Shown: piece after piece, positions 17,858-26,431 of the stretch
Position numbering within the stretch: position 1 is the first letter of the stretch
Layout of the letters: each line of letters opens with the position of its first letter
Assembly: GCA_000961765.1 (NCBI GenBank)
Contig: LADT01000075.1
Location: forward strand, 1-57,509
Length of the DNA: 57,509 nucleotides
Source: Clostridiaceae bacterium BRH_c20a
GTDB taxonomy: Bacteria > Bacillota > Peptococcia > Peptococcales > BICA1-8
Direction: 5' to 3'
Notes under the pieces: generated by a model
Told to the model about the DNA's origin: nothing
The model's input: only the letters and a program-made list of their open reading frames with translations
Databases searched by the model: none
Translations under genes and position numbers: made by a program

Positions 17858-17926
17858 TAATGCAAGCATTACTAAGGTTAAGGTTCCGCTCACTACGTTC
17901 GCTAGGTTAAGATTAAGGTTAAGTAG
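17855..17926 (-). repeat. Family A intergenic repeat, copy 2 (inverted)
   Basis: A near-perfect 20-base palindrome TAGTAATGCAAGCATTACTA is followed by AAGGTTAAGGTT, a GTTCGCTAGG core and more GGTTAAG units. In the opposite orientation it aligns with copy 1, including the order palindrome, hexamers, GCGAA core. Confidence 0.75.
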
Positions 17927-17969
17927 GACCTGGGAAACCACTAGTGCTATAGCTACAGAGCTACAGAAA

Positions 17970-18070
17970 AAAGATTACACTCCACTTCGTTTCGTTAGAT
18001 TTTTGTTTTTGAGTCTAGTGAAGCGGAATCTTAATCTTAGTCTTATTCTCAACCTCAGCCTCAACCTTTC
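17970..18070 (+). repeat. Family A intergenic repeat, diverged copy
   Basis: TAGTGAAGCGGAATCTTAAT and variants, then CTCAACCTCAGCCTCAACC. It reaches into the 3' end of the minus-strand permease gene and supplies its TGA stop. Confidence 0.6.
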
Positions 18071-18942
18071 GCCGCAGGCGCCGCCTGATACCGAACAAAA
18101 TAAAAAATGCCGTTTAAAATTAAGATGCTGCCAAAGAGCTGTTGTAGTGTTAAGCTCTCTTTAAAAATGAAAAAGGCCAATACTGAAGCAATTACCGGCT
18201 CCCCCAGAACACTAATTGAGACTGAAGCAGTAGGCAGAAACTTTAAAGCCCAATTTAATATTGAGTGACCCAAAATAGTGCAGAAAAAAGCTAAGGAAAT
18301 AAATACAGAATAATCTTTGAGCGAGTAGCCAAACAGGGGATAGCCCATCACCCCAACGGCAATAAGAAGTAAAAGACCACTAAAACCATACACTAAAATA
18401 GTATAGGGAAGAATATCCATAGTTTTTCTTAGGTGCCTGCCACACAGATAGTATCCTGCAACTGTAAAGGCTCCAACTATTGCAAGTAGGTCACCCTTTA
18501 AGTTATCTATCCCTAAATGAAGGTCGCCCCAGCTCAGGATAATAATACCTAATAAGGCTACCAATACTCCTAAGTAAGCTTTGAGTGGGAAAACTTCACG
18601 CCACAAAAGATAACCAAAGAAAAGGACAAATAAAGGATGTGTATCAACTAGAACCGTAGCACTAGCTACCGAAGTATATCTTAAAGCAGTAAACCAACTC
18701 ACAAAATGAAGTGATAAAAAAAGACCAGATACAAACGTCAGTAAATATTGAGTTTTAGTAAAGAAACGGAAATCCTGAGCATTATTTTTTATAGTAAAAG
18801 GCAGCAGCATCAGGAGGGTAAAAAGCATCCGGTAGAAAGCTATGACTACAGGTGGGGCAGCAGTGAACTTTACTAAGATAGCAGAGCTGGAAACACCAAG
18901 AACTCCAATTATTAAAGCTAGATAAGGATTTGGAGTGAACAT
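18061..18942 (-). CDS. EamA (DMT-superfamily) permease
   Basis: 293 residues with about ten membrane helices in two EamA halves (first LALIIGVLGVSSSAILVKF; second GDLLAIVGAFTVAGYYLCGR). A metabolite exporter of unknown substrate. GAGGTG five bases before the ATG supports the start. The tail AAPAAKG ends in a family A repeat. Confidence 0.85.
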   Translation of the reverse strand: MFTPNPYLALIIGVLGVSSSAILVKFTAAPPVVIAFYRMLFTLLMLLPFTIKNNAQDFRFFTKTQYLLTFVSGLFLSLHFVSWFTALRYTSVASATVLVDTHPLFVLFFGYLLWREVFPLKAYLGVLVALLGIIILSWGDLHLGIDNLKGDLLAIVGAFTVAGYYLCGRHLRKTMDILPYTILVYGFSGLLLLIAVGVMGYPLFGYSLKDYSVFISLAFFCTILGHSILNWALKFLPTASVSISVLGEPVIASVLAFFIFKESLTLQQLFGSILILNGIFYFVRYQAAPAAKG

Positions 18943-19009
18943 AATAACACCTCATTTAAGTCGATAGTCGATGGTCGATAGTCTATAGATAAGAGGCGGG
19001 AAACATCTG

Positions 19010-19082
19010 TGTCAGACGCAATATTTTTCCCCTATAGTACTGTCAGACGCGTAAGGTAGACCAGTGAGTAGTTGTCTGACGC
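19010..19082 (+). repeat. Three TGTCWGACGC boxes at helical spacing
   Basis: TGTCAGACGC at 19010 and 19041 and TGTCTGACGC at 19073, i.e. 31 and 32 bases apart (about three helical turns). Each contains the small palindrome GTC-N-GAC. They lie 115-190 bases upstream of the aro promoter. They could be an operator array or a short repeat remnant. The stretch 18943-19009 holds only GTCGATAG-like repeats. Confidence 0.45.
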
Positions 19083-19196
19083 ACTAGTTTAGCCAATAAG
19101 CAATTTGAAATATATTCGGCACAAATTGAGAAAATCCTTTACTTGTTAAATAATATAAAGATCAATTAAAATTATACGATTAAATATTTTCAATTA

Positions 19197-19225
19197 TTGC
19201 AATTGTAAATCAAAAGTTGTATACT
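19197..19225 (+). promoter_or_regulatory. SigA-type promoter of the aromatic cluster
   Basis: TTGCAA, a 17-base spacer and TATACT. Predicted transcription start is near 19232, about 200 bases ahead of aroF. Confidence 0.7.
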
Positions 19226-19335
19226 ATATCAAATACCTAAACAGTTGATTGTAGAATGGTAGGAAGTATTTTAGCTGTGGGTTTAAAATCTTTATAATGG
19301 TAGGATGGTAGAATGGTAGGGTGATAGCAAAAGGC

Positions 19336-19361
19336 ACACTCCTATTAGGAGTGTTTTTTTT
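19336..19361 (+). terminator. Leader terminator / candidate attenuator before aroF
   Basis: ACACTCC and GGAGTGT with a five-base loop and eight Ts form a strong terminator between the promoter and aroF, with no gene upstream to terminate. This arrangement suggests attenuation. No T-box sequence, TRAP-like repeat or convincing leader peptide was found; the leader instead has repeated GGTAGAATGGTAGG-like units. Confidence 0.7.
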
Positions 19362-19432
19362 AACCTTTTTTAGTCTTAACAAAGGCAAAGGAGTATCCTC
19401 ACTATCTACCGAATAATTTTAGGGAGGTATTT

Positions 19433-20488
19433 ATGATGATTGTTGTAATGGAAAATGGTGCTAATCAGGAGAAGCTAGAAAAGGTATTGGAATTTCTTAA
19501 GGGCAGAGGATTTTCTCTGCATATCTCACAGGGTGTAGAACGGACTATCATTGGTGTTCTAGGAGATAAAACTCAAAAAGAAAATTTAGCTTTAGAAGCA
19601 CTAGATGGGGTGGAAAAGGTTATTCCTATTATTTCACCCTATAAATTAGCCAGCCGCGAGTTTCGCAATACAGATACGGTAATTAAGATTGGTGATGTAA
19701 CAATCGGTGGTCAAGAATTACAGGTTATGGCTGGTCCATGTGCCGTTGAGAGCAGAGAACAGCTTTTAGAGACTGCACAAATCATCAAGAATGGCGGGGC
19801 TAAGATTATGCGTGGTGGGGCGTATAAGCCACGGACATCACCTTATGCTTTCCAGGGTTTAGAGGAAAAAGGTCTAGAGTATTTAGCCGAGGCTCGGGAG
19901 AAAACTGGTCTTTTAGTTGTTAGTGAAGTAATGGATACCAGAAGTGTAGAGATAGTAGCTAATTATGTGGATATCATACAGGTTGGCGCCCGTAATATGC
20001 AGAACTTCCCTTTATTAAAAGAAGTAGGTAAAAGCAGCAAACCGGTAATGCTAAAGCGTGGCATATCAGCAACTATTGAAGAATGGATAATGGCAGCTGA
20101 ATATATTTTAGCGGCAGGCAATCACCAGGTTATCTTATGTGAACGGGGTATTAGAACCTTTGAAACATATACCCGTAATACCTTGGATTTATCTGTAGTG
20201 CCGGTTATAAAACACTTAACTCATTTGCCTATTATTGTTGATCCAAGTCATGCAACCGGCAAATGGCGGCTTGTTAATCCTATGGCAAAAGCTGCAATTG
20301 CTGCGGGAGCTGATGGTTTAATTATTGAAGTACATCCCGATCCAAAGGAAGCTTTATGTGACGGGCCCCAATCCTTAATGCCAGAAAAGTATTTTCAGCT
20401 CATGGGAGAACTAGAGCAAGTTGCAAATGTAATGGGCAGAAACCTTCAGGGGACATTAAATCTAGATAAGACTGGTACTGAAGGTTAA
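19433..20488 (+). CDS. aroF: 3-deoxy-7-phosphoheptulonate synthase (DAHP synthase)
   Basis: 351 residues. It condenses phosphoenolpyruvate and erythrose 4-phosphate, the first step of the shikimate pathway. Residues 1-70 form a ferredoxin-like regulatory domain, as in Thermotoga-type AroF. The barrel starts at [11 protein letters not shown] and includes [26 protein letters not shown] and [18 protein letters not shown] precedes the ATG; a second ATG follows at once. First gene of a nine-gene unit. Confidence 0.93.
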   Translation: MMIVVMENGANQEKLEKVLEFLKGRGFSLHISQGVERTIIGVLGDKTQKENLALEALDGVEKVIPIISPYKLASREFRNTDTVIKIGDVTIGGQELQVMAGPCAVESREQLLETAQIIKNGGAKIMRGGAYKPRTSPYAFQGLEEKGLEYLAEAREKTGLLVVSEVMDTRSVEIVANYVDIIQVGARNMQNFPLLKEVGKSSKPVMLKRGISATIEEWIMAAEYILAAGNHQVILCERGIRTFETYTRNTLDLSVVPVIKHLTHLPIIVDPSHATGKWRLVNPMAKAAIAAGADGLIIEVHPDPKEALCDGPQSLMPEKYFQLMGELEQVANVMGRNLQGTLNLDKTGTEG

Positions 20489-20490
20489 AG

Positions 20491-21324
20491 ATGTCTATTC
20501 CGTTAGTATTAGGGTATCTAGGCCCCCCAGGGACATTTTCTGAGCAGGCTGCCCACAAGTTTCAAAGCACTTATGCTATCGATGCTTTAAAGTCATTACC
20601 TTCTATTCCCCATGTTTTATTGGGAGTAGATAAACAAGAAGTTGGATTAGGCTTGGTGCCCGTAGAGAATTCTATTGAGGGAACAGTGAATGTTACCTTG
20701 GATATGTTGGCCAATGAGGTAAATTTATTTATTCAAGGGGAATTAGTTTTAGAGATCAAGCATTGCCTTCTTACCTTAGAAGGTGATAAGGAAAAAATTC
20801 GCTTTATTTATTCTCATCCCCAGGCTTTAGCTCAGTGCCGCAGATTTTTATTAGATAATTTTCCTAATGCCAGTTGCATTCCTATGGAAAGTACTGCCCA
20901 AGCAGCACTATTAGTAAAGGAGTCAGCAGGGGGGGGAGCGGCTTTAGGTTCTCTCAGCGCTGCTAGGGAATATGGCCTAGATGTTAAAAATAGTGATGCA
21001 AGCGATTTCCCTGGCAACAAAACCCGCTTTCTAGTTGTGGGTAAAAAGAGCTTTTCTTTTAAAACGCCTGAAAAATCATCTCTTTGTTTGGCTGTAAATG
21101 AAAATATACCAGGAGTGCTCCATGAAATTTTAGGTGAATTTGCTAGGGAACAAATAGACTTGACGAAAATTGAATCCCGACCAACTAAAAGAGAGCTAGG
21201 GGACTATCTCTTTTTTCTGGATTGCAGGGCAGACTTATTGGGAGAAAAAAAGGACGTCGTGGAACGTTTAAAAAAAATATGCAGGTTTGTAAAGGTTTTG
21301 GGATGTTATGGAACTGATTATTAA
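20491..21324 (+). CDS. pheA: Prephenate dehydratase
   Basis: 277 residues, a monofunctional prephenate dehydratase making phenylpyruvate. GYLGPPGTFSEQAA begins the catalytic domain; VPVENSIEGTV and ASDFPGNKTRFLVV (the TRF motif) are present. A C-terminal ACT domain has IESRPTKRELGDYLFFLDC, the phenylalanine-binding ESRP motif, so feedback inhibition is expected. It starts two bases after aroF ends. Its TAA overlaps the SD of tyrA. Confidence 0.93.
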   Translation: MSIPLVLGYLGPPGTFSEQAAHKFQSTYAIDALKSLPSIPHVLLGVDKQEVGLGLVPVENSIEGTVNVTLDMLANEVNLFIQGELVLEIKHCLLTLEGDKEKIRFIYSHPQALAQCRRFLLDNFPNASCIPMESTAQAALLVKESAGGGAALGSLSAAREYGLDVKNSDASDFPGNKTRFLVVGKKSFSFKTPEKSSLCLAVNENIPGVLHEILGEFAREQIDLTKIESRPTKRELGDYLFFLDCRADLLGEKKDVVERLKKICRFVKVLGCYGTDY

Positions 21325-21340
21325 AGGAGGAAGTTGAATT
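21325..21340 (+). promoter_or_regulatory. SD and ATT start of tyrA
   Basis: AGGAGG (21325-21330), seven bases, then ATT at 21338. No ATG, GTG or TTG lies in frame between the stop at 21335 and the ATG at 21407, which is downstream of the Rossmann motif. Confidence 0.65.
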
Positions 21341-22453
21341 GGGGTATCTGGACAAATAAAAAATATTACTATTATTGGGCTTGGTCTAATCGGTGGCTCA
21401 TGGGGCATGGCTCTCAAAAGAGTTATTCCGGAAATAAATGTTTGCGGAGTGGATATTAGTTCCAATACTATAGAAATAGGATTGGAAACTCAATGTATTG
21501 ATTGGGGAACCCAGAATTTACAGGAGGGAGTGAAGGCTGCCGATTTAGTCATCATTGCTACTTTCGTATCTTCCATCTCCACGGTTTTTTCTGAAATTGC
21601 ACCTCATCTTAAGGCCGGTTGTATTATAACCGATGTGGGAAGTACTAAAAAGGAAGTAATAAACAAAGTAGCCAGCCTTCTTCCAAACGATATTCATTAT
21701 GTACCGGGTCACCCTATGGCTGGTTCGGAAACCCATGGGATTACAGGTGCGGACCCTTACTTGTTTGAAAATGCAGTATATATTTTGACTCCTCTGCCCG
21801 AGACGTGCAGCAAATCTATTCAACTACTAGAGGAAATAATAAGTCTCATCGGGGCTAGGATTCTAAAACTTTCACCATATGAACATGATTTAAAAGTAGC
21901 TGCAGTCAGCCATCTACCCCATGTCATAGCTGCCTCCTTAGTAAATGGAGTAGGTCTTTTAGAGGAAGAACAGGGCGGAGTGTTTAAACTAGCAGCCGGC
22001 GGATTCAGAGATTTAACAAGGATTACCGACAGCCAACCGGAAATGTGGTGCGATATACTTTTGCATAATGGGCAAAGCGTGTTGGAAACTATCGGTTTAT
22101 TTCGCTCTGCCTTAGATGATATTGAAAAAGCTATTTATCATCAAAAACGAGAAGATATCTTAAACTTTTTTCGTAAGGCCCAACAAGAAAGGAATAAAGT
22201 TCCTGCCAAAATTAGAGGAATATTACCAGAAATTTACGAAATAGTGGTTACGGTTCCTGATAAACCTGGAATAATTGGTAATCTCGCTAATCTATTAGGA
22301 GCAGAGAATATCAATATAATAGATATCGAAATTATGAGGGTGCGAGAGGGTGATGGAGGTACTATACGTTTGGGATTTAAGGATATTACTTCTAGAGATA
22401 AGGCTCATAAAGTACTCCGATATGAAGGATATGTAGTAAAAGTCAGAAAGTAG
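21338..22453 (+). CDS. tyrA: Prephenate dehydrogenase with ACT domain (ATT start)
   Basis: 371 residues if read from ATT 21338. NAD(P)-binding GLGLIGGS at residues 14-21 sits on a IKNITII strand; GHPMAGSE and the helical dimer domain follow. A C-terminal ACT domain (VVTVPDKPGIIGNLANLLG) suggests feedback by tyrosine. The first ordinary start, ATG 21407, would remove the whole nucleotide-binding loop, so it cannot give a working enzyme. An AGGAGG seven bases before ATT makes AUU initiation the simplest reading. A sequencing error or a GTA-for-GTG change at codon 3 are alternatives. Confidence 0.88.
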   Translation: MGVSGQIKNITIIGLGLIGGSWGMALKRVIPEINVCGVDISSNTIEIGLETQCIDWGTQNLQEGVKAADLVIIATFVSSISTVFSEIAPHLKAGCIITDVGSTKKEVINKVASLLPNDIHYVPGHPMAGSETHGITGADPYLFENAVYILTPLPETCSKSIQLLEEIISLIGARILKLSPYEHDLKVAAVSHLPHVIAASLVNGVGLLEEEQGGVFKLAAGGFRDLTRITDSQPEMWCDILLHNGQSVLETIGLFRSALDDIEKAIYHQKREDILNFFRKAQQERNKVPAKIRGILPEIYEIVVTVPDKPGIIGNLANLLGAENINIIDIEIMRVREGDGGTIRLGFKDITSRDKAHKVLRYEGYVVKVRK

Positions 22454-22461
22454 GTGAACAG

Positions 22462-23760
22462 GTGGATTTAAGAATTCAAGAAACTCTAAAACTAGAGGGT
22501 ACAATTACTGTTCCCGGAGATAAGTCAATTTCCCACCGCGCTGTAATGCTGGGTGCATTAGCACAGGGAACTACAGAGGTCAGCGGGTTTCTCATGGGAG
22601 AGGACTGCTTAAGCACTATTGCATGTTTTCGGAAGCTGGGAATATCTATTGAATTAACGGAAGGAAAAGTACGGATTCATGGTAAGGGATTAGATGGGCT
22701 AGAGGAGTCAGGGGATGTTTTAGATGTAGGCAATTCAGGCACTACCATTCGCCTGTTGACTGGTATCTTGGCCGGCCAAAGCTTTACTACCTTTCTTACT
22801 GGTGATAGTTCTATTAGGAAAAGACCTATGGGACGTATTACTCAACCTCTTATCTGCATGGGCGCAGAAATTATGGGGAGAAAAAATGCTACTCTTGCTC
22901 CTCTTGCAATAAAAGGGGGAAAGCTTAAAAAATTAGAGTATTCGACACCTGTAGCTAGTGCCCAGGTTAAATCAGCTTTGCTTTTAGCCGGCCTTTATGC
23001 TGATGGCTGGACTGAGGTGACAGAACCGGCAAAATCCCGTAATCATACAGAGCTCATGCTACGAGCTTTCGGTGCCCAAGTAGAGGAAGGGGAAAACACA
23101 GCTAGGGTCAAAGGTCGACCAACTTTATTGGGGCGGCAGATAAAGGTACCCAGTGATATTTCCTCTGCAGCATTCTTTTTAGCTGCAGGCGCCATTGTTC
23201 CTGAAGGAGCATTGACTATAAGAAATGTGGGCTTAAATCCTACCCGCAGCGGTATAATTGATATTTTGTCCCAAATGGGAGCAAAAATAACAGTCATTAA
23301 TAAAGCAAACTTAGATGGTGAAATTACAGGTGATGTAAGGGTGGAAAGCAGCAGTTTAAAGGGAATTTCTATCGGAGGAGCAATGATTCCCCGCTTAATA
23401 GATGAAATACCGGTTATTGCCGTTCTTGCGGCTTGCGCTTCGGGTGTGACTGAAATCAGAGACGCCGAGGAACTTAAGGTTAAAGAAAGTAACCGTTTAA
23501 CAGCTATAGCTAAAGAGTTAACTAAAATGGGAGCCCGTATTGAAGAACTACCCGATGGATTGAAAATCTTTGGAGGTAAAGCATTAAAAGGTGCTACTTG
23601 TGCAAGCTATCATGACCACCGTATAGCTATGGCTCTAGCTGTGGCGGGTCTTAAGGCTCACGGTGAAACTGTAATTAACAATGCCGATATTGTTAATGTT
23701 TCCTTCCCCAAATTTGCTGCTAGCCTAGAAAGTATAGGTGCCTTAGTGAGGGTTGATTAA
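22462..23760 (+). CDS. aroA: 3-phosphoshikimate 1-carboxyvinyltransferase (EPSP synthase)
   Basis: 432 residues starting at GTG, eight bases after tyrA. VPGDKSISHRAVMLGALA binds phosphate/PEP. GNSGTTIRLLTGILAG resembles class II (glyphosate-tolerant type) rather than the E. coli LGNAGTAMRPL form; EIPVIAVLAA and KVKESNRL lie near the C-terminus. It transfers enolpyruvyl from PEP to shikimate 3-phosphate. Its stop overlaps the aroE start by one base. Confidence 0.93.
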   Translation: MDLRIQETLKLEGTITVPGDKSISHRAVMLGALAQGTTEVSGFLMGEDCLSTIACFRKLGISIELTEGKVRIHGKGLDGLEESGDVLDVGNSGTTIRLLTGILAGQSFTTFLTGDSSIRKRPMGRITQPLICMGAEIMGRKNATLAPLAIKGGKLKKLEYSTPVASAQVKSALLLAGLYADGWTEVTEPAKSRNHTELMLRAFGAQVEEGENTARVKGRPTLLGRQIKVPSDISSAAFFLAAGAIVPEGALTIRNVGLNPTRSGIIDILSQMGAKITVINKANLDGEITGDVRVESSSLKGISIGGAMIPRLIDEIPVIAVLAACASGVTEIRDAEELKVKESNRLTAIAKELTKMGARIEELPDGLKIFGGKALKGATCASYHDHRIAMALAVAGLKAHGETVINNADIVNVSFPKFAASLESIGALVRVD

Positions 23761-24629
23761 TGAATATAAGTGGTAGCACAAGACCAATCGCAATTTTAGG
23801 CAGCCCTTTAGGGCATTCTCTCTCACCCCTTATGCATAATTACTTATTTAGAATTGCCGGTTTAAATAATGTATATATTCCCCTAGAAGTGAACGAAAAG
23901 GACCTAGAGTCAGCTGTTATTGGTTTGTGGTCCCTAGGTTTCTTAGGTGCTAATGTTACCATTCCTTATAAAGAGTTGATTATGGATTATTTAATAGATA
24001 TTAGTGAGGAAGCTAGACTAATTGGGGCTGTTAACACTTTAATCTGCAGTGAACAGGGATTTCGGGGAGATAATACGGATGGTAAGGGTTTTATAAACTC
24101 CTTACTCATGGAAAAAGACTGGCGACCTTATGCTAAAAGAGCCGTAATATTTGGAGCTGGAGGCTCTGCTAGGGCTGTATGTACAGCATTAGCCCTTAAT
24201 GGCACTGAAGAAATTGCTATCGTTAATCGCAGTTTACCAAGAGCTAATGATATTAGAAACAACATCACAGCTAAGGTAGGGGCTAAGGTTGGAGTAATGT
24301 TATGGGAAGACCGTGGGCTACAGGATGCTATAAGTAAGGCAGATATTATCATTAATACTACTCCCCTGGGAATGGAGCCTAAAATTAATGCAGCTCCACC
24401 CATAAATATGGAGTGGTTAGATCAGGGTCAGTTGGTGGTTGATTTGATATACAATCCGCTGAAGACAAAACTATTAGAGGAAGCTAGCTTGCGGGGTTGT
24501 GAAGTTTTAAACGGTTTAGGAATGCTTATACATCAAGGTGTATTGTCCTTTAAGCTTTGGACGGGAATTGAACCACCTTTTGAAGGGTTAAGAGACTTAC
24601 TGGAAAAATCCCTGGCATTGGATGAATGA
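23760..24629 (+). CDS. aroE: Shikimate dehydrogenase
   Basis: 289 residues. The N-terminal substrate domain has LGSPLGHSLSPLMHN and GANVTIPYKE with the catalytic lysine; the NADP domain has FGAGGSARAV; NTTPLGM and GLGMLIHQG follow. It reduces 3-dehydroshikimate. The start is coupled to aroA (TAATG). The last codons (LALDE, stop) lie in the left end of a family B repeat, so the natural C-terminus may have been replaced or extended by the repeat. Confidence 0.93.
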   Translation: MNISGSTRPIAILGSPLGHSLSPLMHNYLFRIAGLNNVYIPLEVNEKDLESAVIGLWSLGFLGANVTIPYKELIMDYLIDISEEARLIGAVNTLICSEQGFRGDNTDGKGFINSLLMEKDWRPYAKRAVIFGAGGSARAVCTALALNGTEEIAIVNRSLPRANDIRNNITAKVGAKVGVMLWEDRGLQDAISKADIIINTTPLGMEPKINAAPPINMEWLDQGQLVVDLIYNPLKTKLLEEASLRGCEVLNGLGMLIHQGVLSFKLWTGIEPPFEGLRDLLEKSLALDE

Positions 24630-24678
24630 CAGTTTTCTAGGATGCAGCTAATATTAAGTTAATCTGCGTGAGGCATCA
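24614..24678 (+). repeat. Family B element, truncated copy
   Basis: GGCATTGGATGAATGACAGT matches the left end of copy 2. The right part is degenerate (GGATGCAGC, GAGGCATCAC). It overlaps the last 16 bases of aroE. Up to 24733 the spacer has only CAGTAACTAGTAACTA repeats. Confidence 0.55.
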
Positions 24679-24733
24679 CATGCACGTCTTACAAGTCACC
24701 AGTAACTAGTAACTAAAGAGGAGATGGTATCCT

Positions 24734-25885
24734 ATGCTTCGCTTTTTAACTGCTGGGGAGTCCCATGGTCAGGCTTTAACGGCAATAATTGAAGGCTTCC
24801 CCGCAGGGGTTCCTATTGCACAAGGTTTTATTAATAATGAACTTAGAAAAAGGCAAGGGGGTTATGGCCGTGGCAAACGAATGGAAATCGAGCAGGATCA
24901 GGTTGAAATCCTATCTGGTGTACGAAACGGCCAAACACTGGGGAGCCCCATTACTTTACAAGTAAAAAACAAGGATTGGCAAAATTGGCAAGATATCATG
25001 GGAGTGGAAGAAGGGGCAAATATTGGGGAACTTAGAGTTACCAAACCGAGACCTGGTCATGCCGACTTAGCCGGAACCTTGAAATATGGATACACAGATA
25101 TCAGAAATACTCTAGAGAGGGCTAGTGCCAGGGAAACTGCAGTAAGGGTAGCTGTAGGGGCTGTTGCTCAGGCTTTTCTTAATGTATTTAAAATTAACAT
25201 CCTTGGTCATGTAATTAGAATTGGTGATGTAGAAGCACAGGCAGATTATAATAGATTAACAGAAGAATTATATGAAACCCAACTCTACTGCACTGATGAA
25301 AAGGTATTGGGGAAAATGATTGAAGCTATTGATGAAGCTAAGATCAAAGGCGACTCCCTAGGTGGGATTATTGAGGTCGCAGCTTTTAATGTTCCCTTAG
25401 GCTTAGGAAGCCATGTGCATTGGGACCGGCGTTTGGACGGTCGTTTAGCTCAGGCTTTAATGAGCATCCCAGCCATTAAAGGTGTGGAAATAGGTTTGGG
25501 ATTTAATTCGGCTAAAATACCAGGCTCTCAAGTCCATGATGAAATCGCTTATAATAGCGCAAGGAGTTTTTACCATCTGTCCAATAATAGTGGTGGTATC
25601 GAAGGTGGGATATCTAATGGAGAGACAATAATCTTGCGAGCAGCCATGAAGCCAATCCCCACCCTTTATCAGCCGTTAAAAAGCGTAGATATTTTCAGCA
25701 AGGAAAATTATCTGGCTTCTATTGAGCGTTCTGATAACTGTGCAGTACCTGCTGCTGCCATTGTGGCGGTCGGGATGACTGCTTTTGAAATTGCACGGAG
25801 TTTTTTAGAAAAATTTTCGGGGGATAATTTGCGGGAGATTAAAAATAGTTATGATAATTATTATAATTATTTAAGGCAGGTGTAG
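24734..25885 (+). CDS. aroC: Chorismate synthase
   Basis: 383 residues. LTAGESHGQALTAIIEGFPAG at the N-terminus, RPGHADLAGTLKYG, and LERASARETAVRVAVGA (catalytic His/Arg region) are signatures. This FMN-dependent enzyme forms chorismate from EPSP. GAGGAG lies ten bases before the ATG. It follows aroE after a 104-base spacer with no terminator, so it is probably co-transcribed. Confidence 0.95.
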   Translation: MLRFLTAGESHGQALTAIIEGFPAGVPIAQGFINNELRKRQGGYGRGKRMEIEQDQVEILSGVRNGQTLGSPITLQVKNKDWQNWQDIMGVEEGANIGELRVTKPRPGHADLAGTLKYGYTDIRNTLERASARETAVRVAVGAVAQAFLNVFKINILGHVIRIGDVEAQADYNRLTEELYETQLYCTDEKVLGKMIEAIDEAKIKGDSLGGIIEVAAFNVPLGLGSHVHWDRRLDGRLAQALMSIPAIKGVEIGLGFNSAKIPGSQVHDEIAYNSARSFYHLSNNSGGIEGGISNGETIILRAAMKPIPTLYQPLKSVDIFSKENYLASIERSDNCAVPAAAIVAVGMTAFEIARSFLEKFSGDNLREIKNSYDNYYNYLRQV

Positions 25886-25888
25886 GTA

Positions 25889-26431
25889 TTGAATAATATA
25901 GCCTTAATAGGCTTTATGGGTACTGGGAAAACATCTGTTGGGATTTCCCTGGCCGAAGGCTTAGGCTGGGATTTTGTGGATACAGATAAAATGATTGAAA
26001 AAAAAACTGGTATAGCTATTGCTGAAATATTTCATAAATATGGTGAGCAATATTTCAGAAAAGAAGAAAGTGAGATAGTCCAAACTGTATCTTGGTTAAA
26101 GCAAAGTGTAATTGCTACCGGAGGCGGTGTGGTTTTGAATGAGGATAATATATCCTGTCTAAAAAAGTGGGCGTTAATAATTTGCTTAAGGGCAAAGCCA
26201 GAGGATATTTTAGATAGGGTGCGCTGTGATAAATCAAGACCCTTATTAGCTGTGGATGATCCCTTGAAAATTATTAATAATCTTTTAAAAAAGAGGGAGC
26301 CTTATTATCAATGTGCCGACTTATATATTGATACATCGGAAAAACATGTGGAAAATATAGTTGCAGAGATTCTTTGGCAATTAGAAAAAAGGGGAATGGC
26401 CAATGCCGCAAGTTCTAACTATAAAGGTTAA
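25889..26431 (+). CDS. aroK: Shikimate kinase
   Basis: 180 residues starting at TTG, three bases after aroC. P-loop GFMGTGKTS (residues 8-16), DTDKMIEKKTG, EQYFRKEESE and ATGGGVV identify the family; the lid region contains RPLL. It phosphorylates shikimate with ATP. The 3' end overlaps aroB by 29 bases, giving an odd C-terminal tail NAASSNYKG. Confidence 0.92.
   Translation: MNNIALIGFMGTGKTSVGISLAEGLGWDFVDTDKMIEKKTGIAIAEIFHKYGEQYFRKEESEIVQTVSWLKQSVIATGGGVVLNEDNISCLKKWALIICLRAKPEDILDRVRCDKSRPLLAVDDPLKIINNLLKKREPYYQCADLYIDTSEKHVENIVAEILWQLEKRGMANAASSNYKG

Noticed and set aside
19226-19335. T-box or leader peptide in front of aroF
   Set aside because: The GGTAGGGTGATAG string resembles a T-box only loosely and lacks the GGNACCGCG core. 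A 13-codon ORF at about 19256 has no SD and no excess of Phe, Tyr or Trp codons.
21407-22453. tyrA starting at ATG 21407
   Set aside because: This would remove the GLGLIGGS nucleotide-binding motif encoded in the same open frame just upstream, and no SD precedes that ATG.
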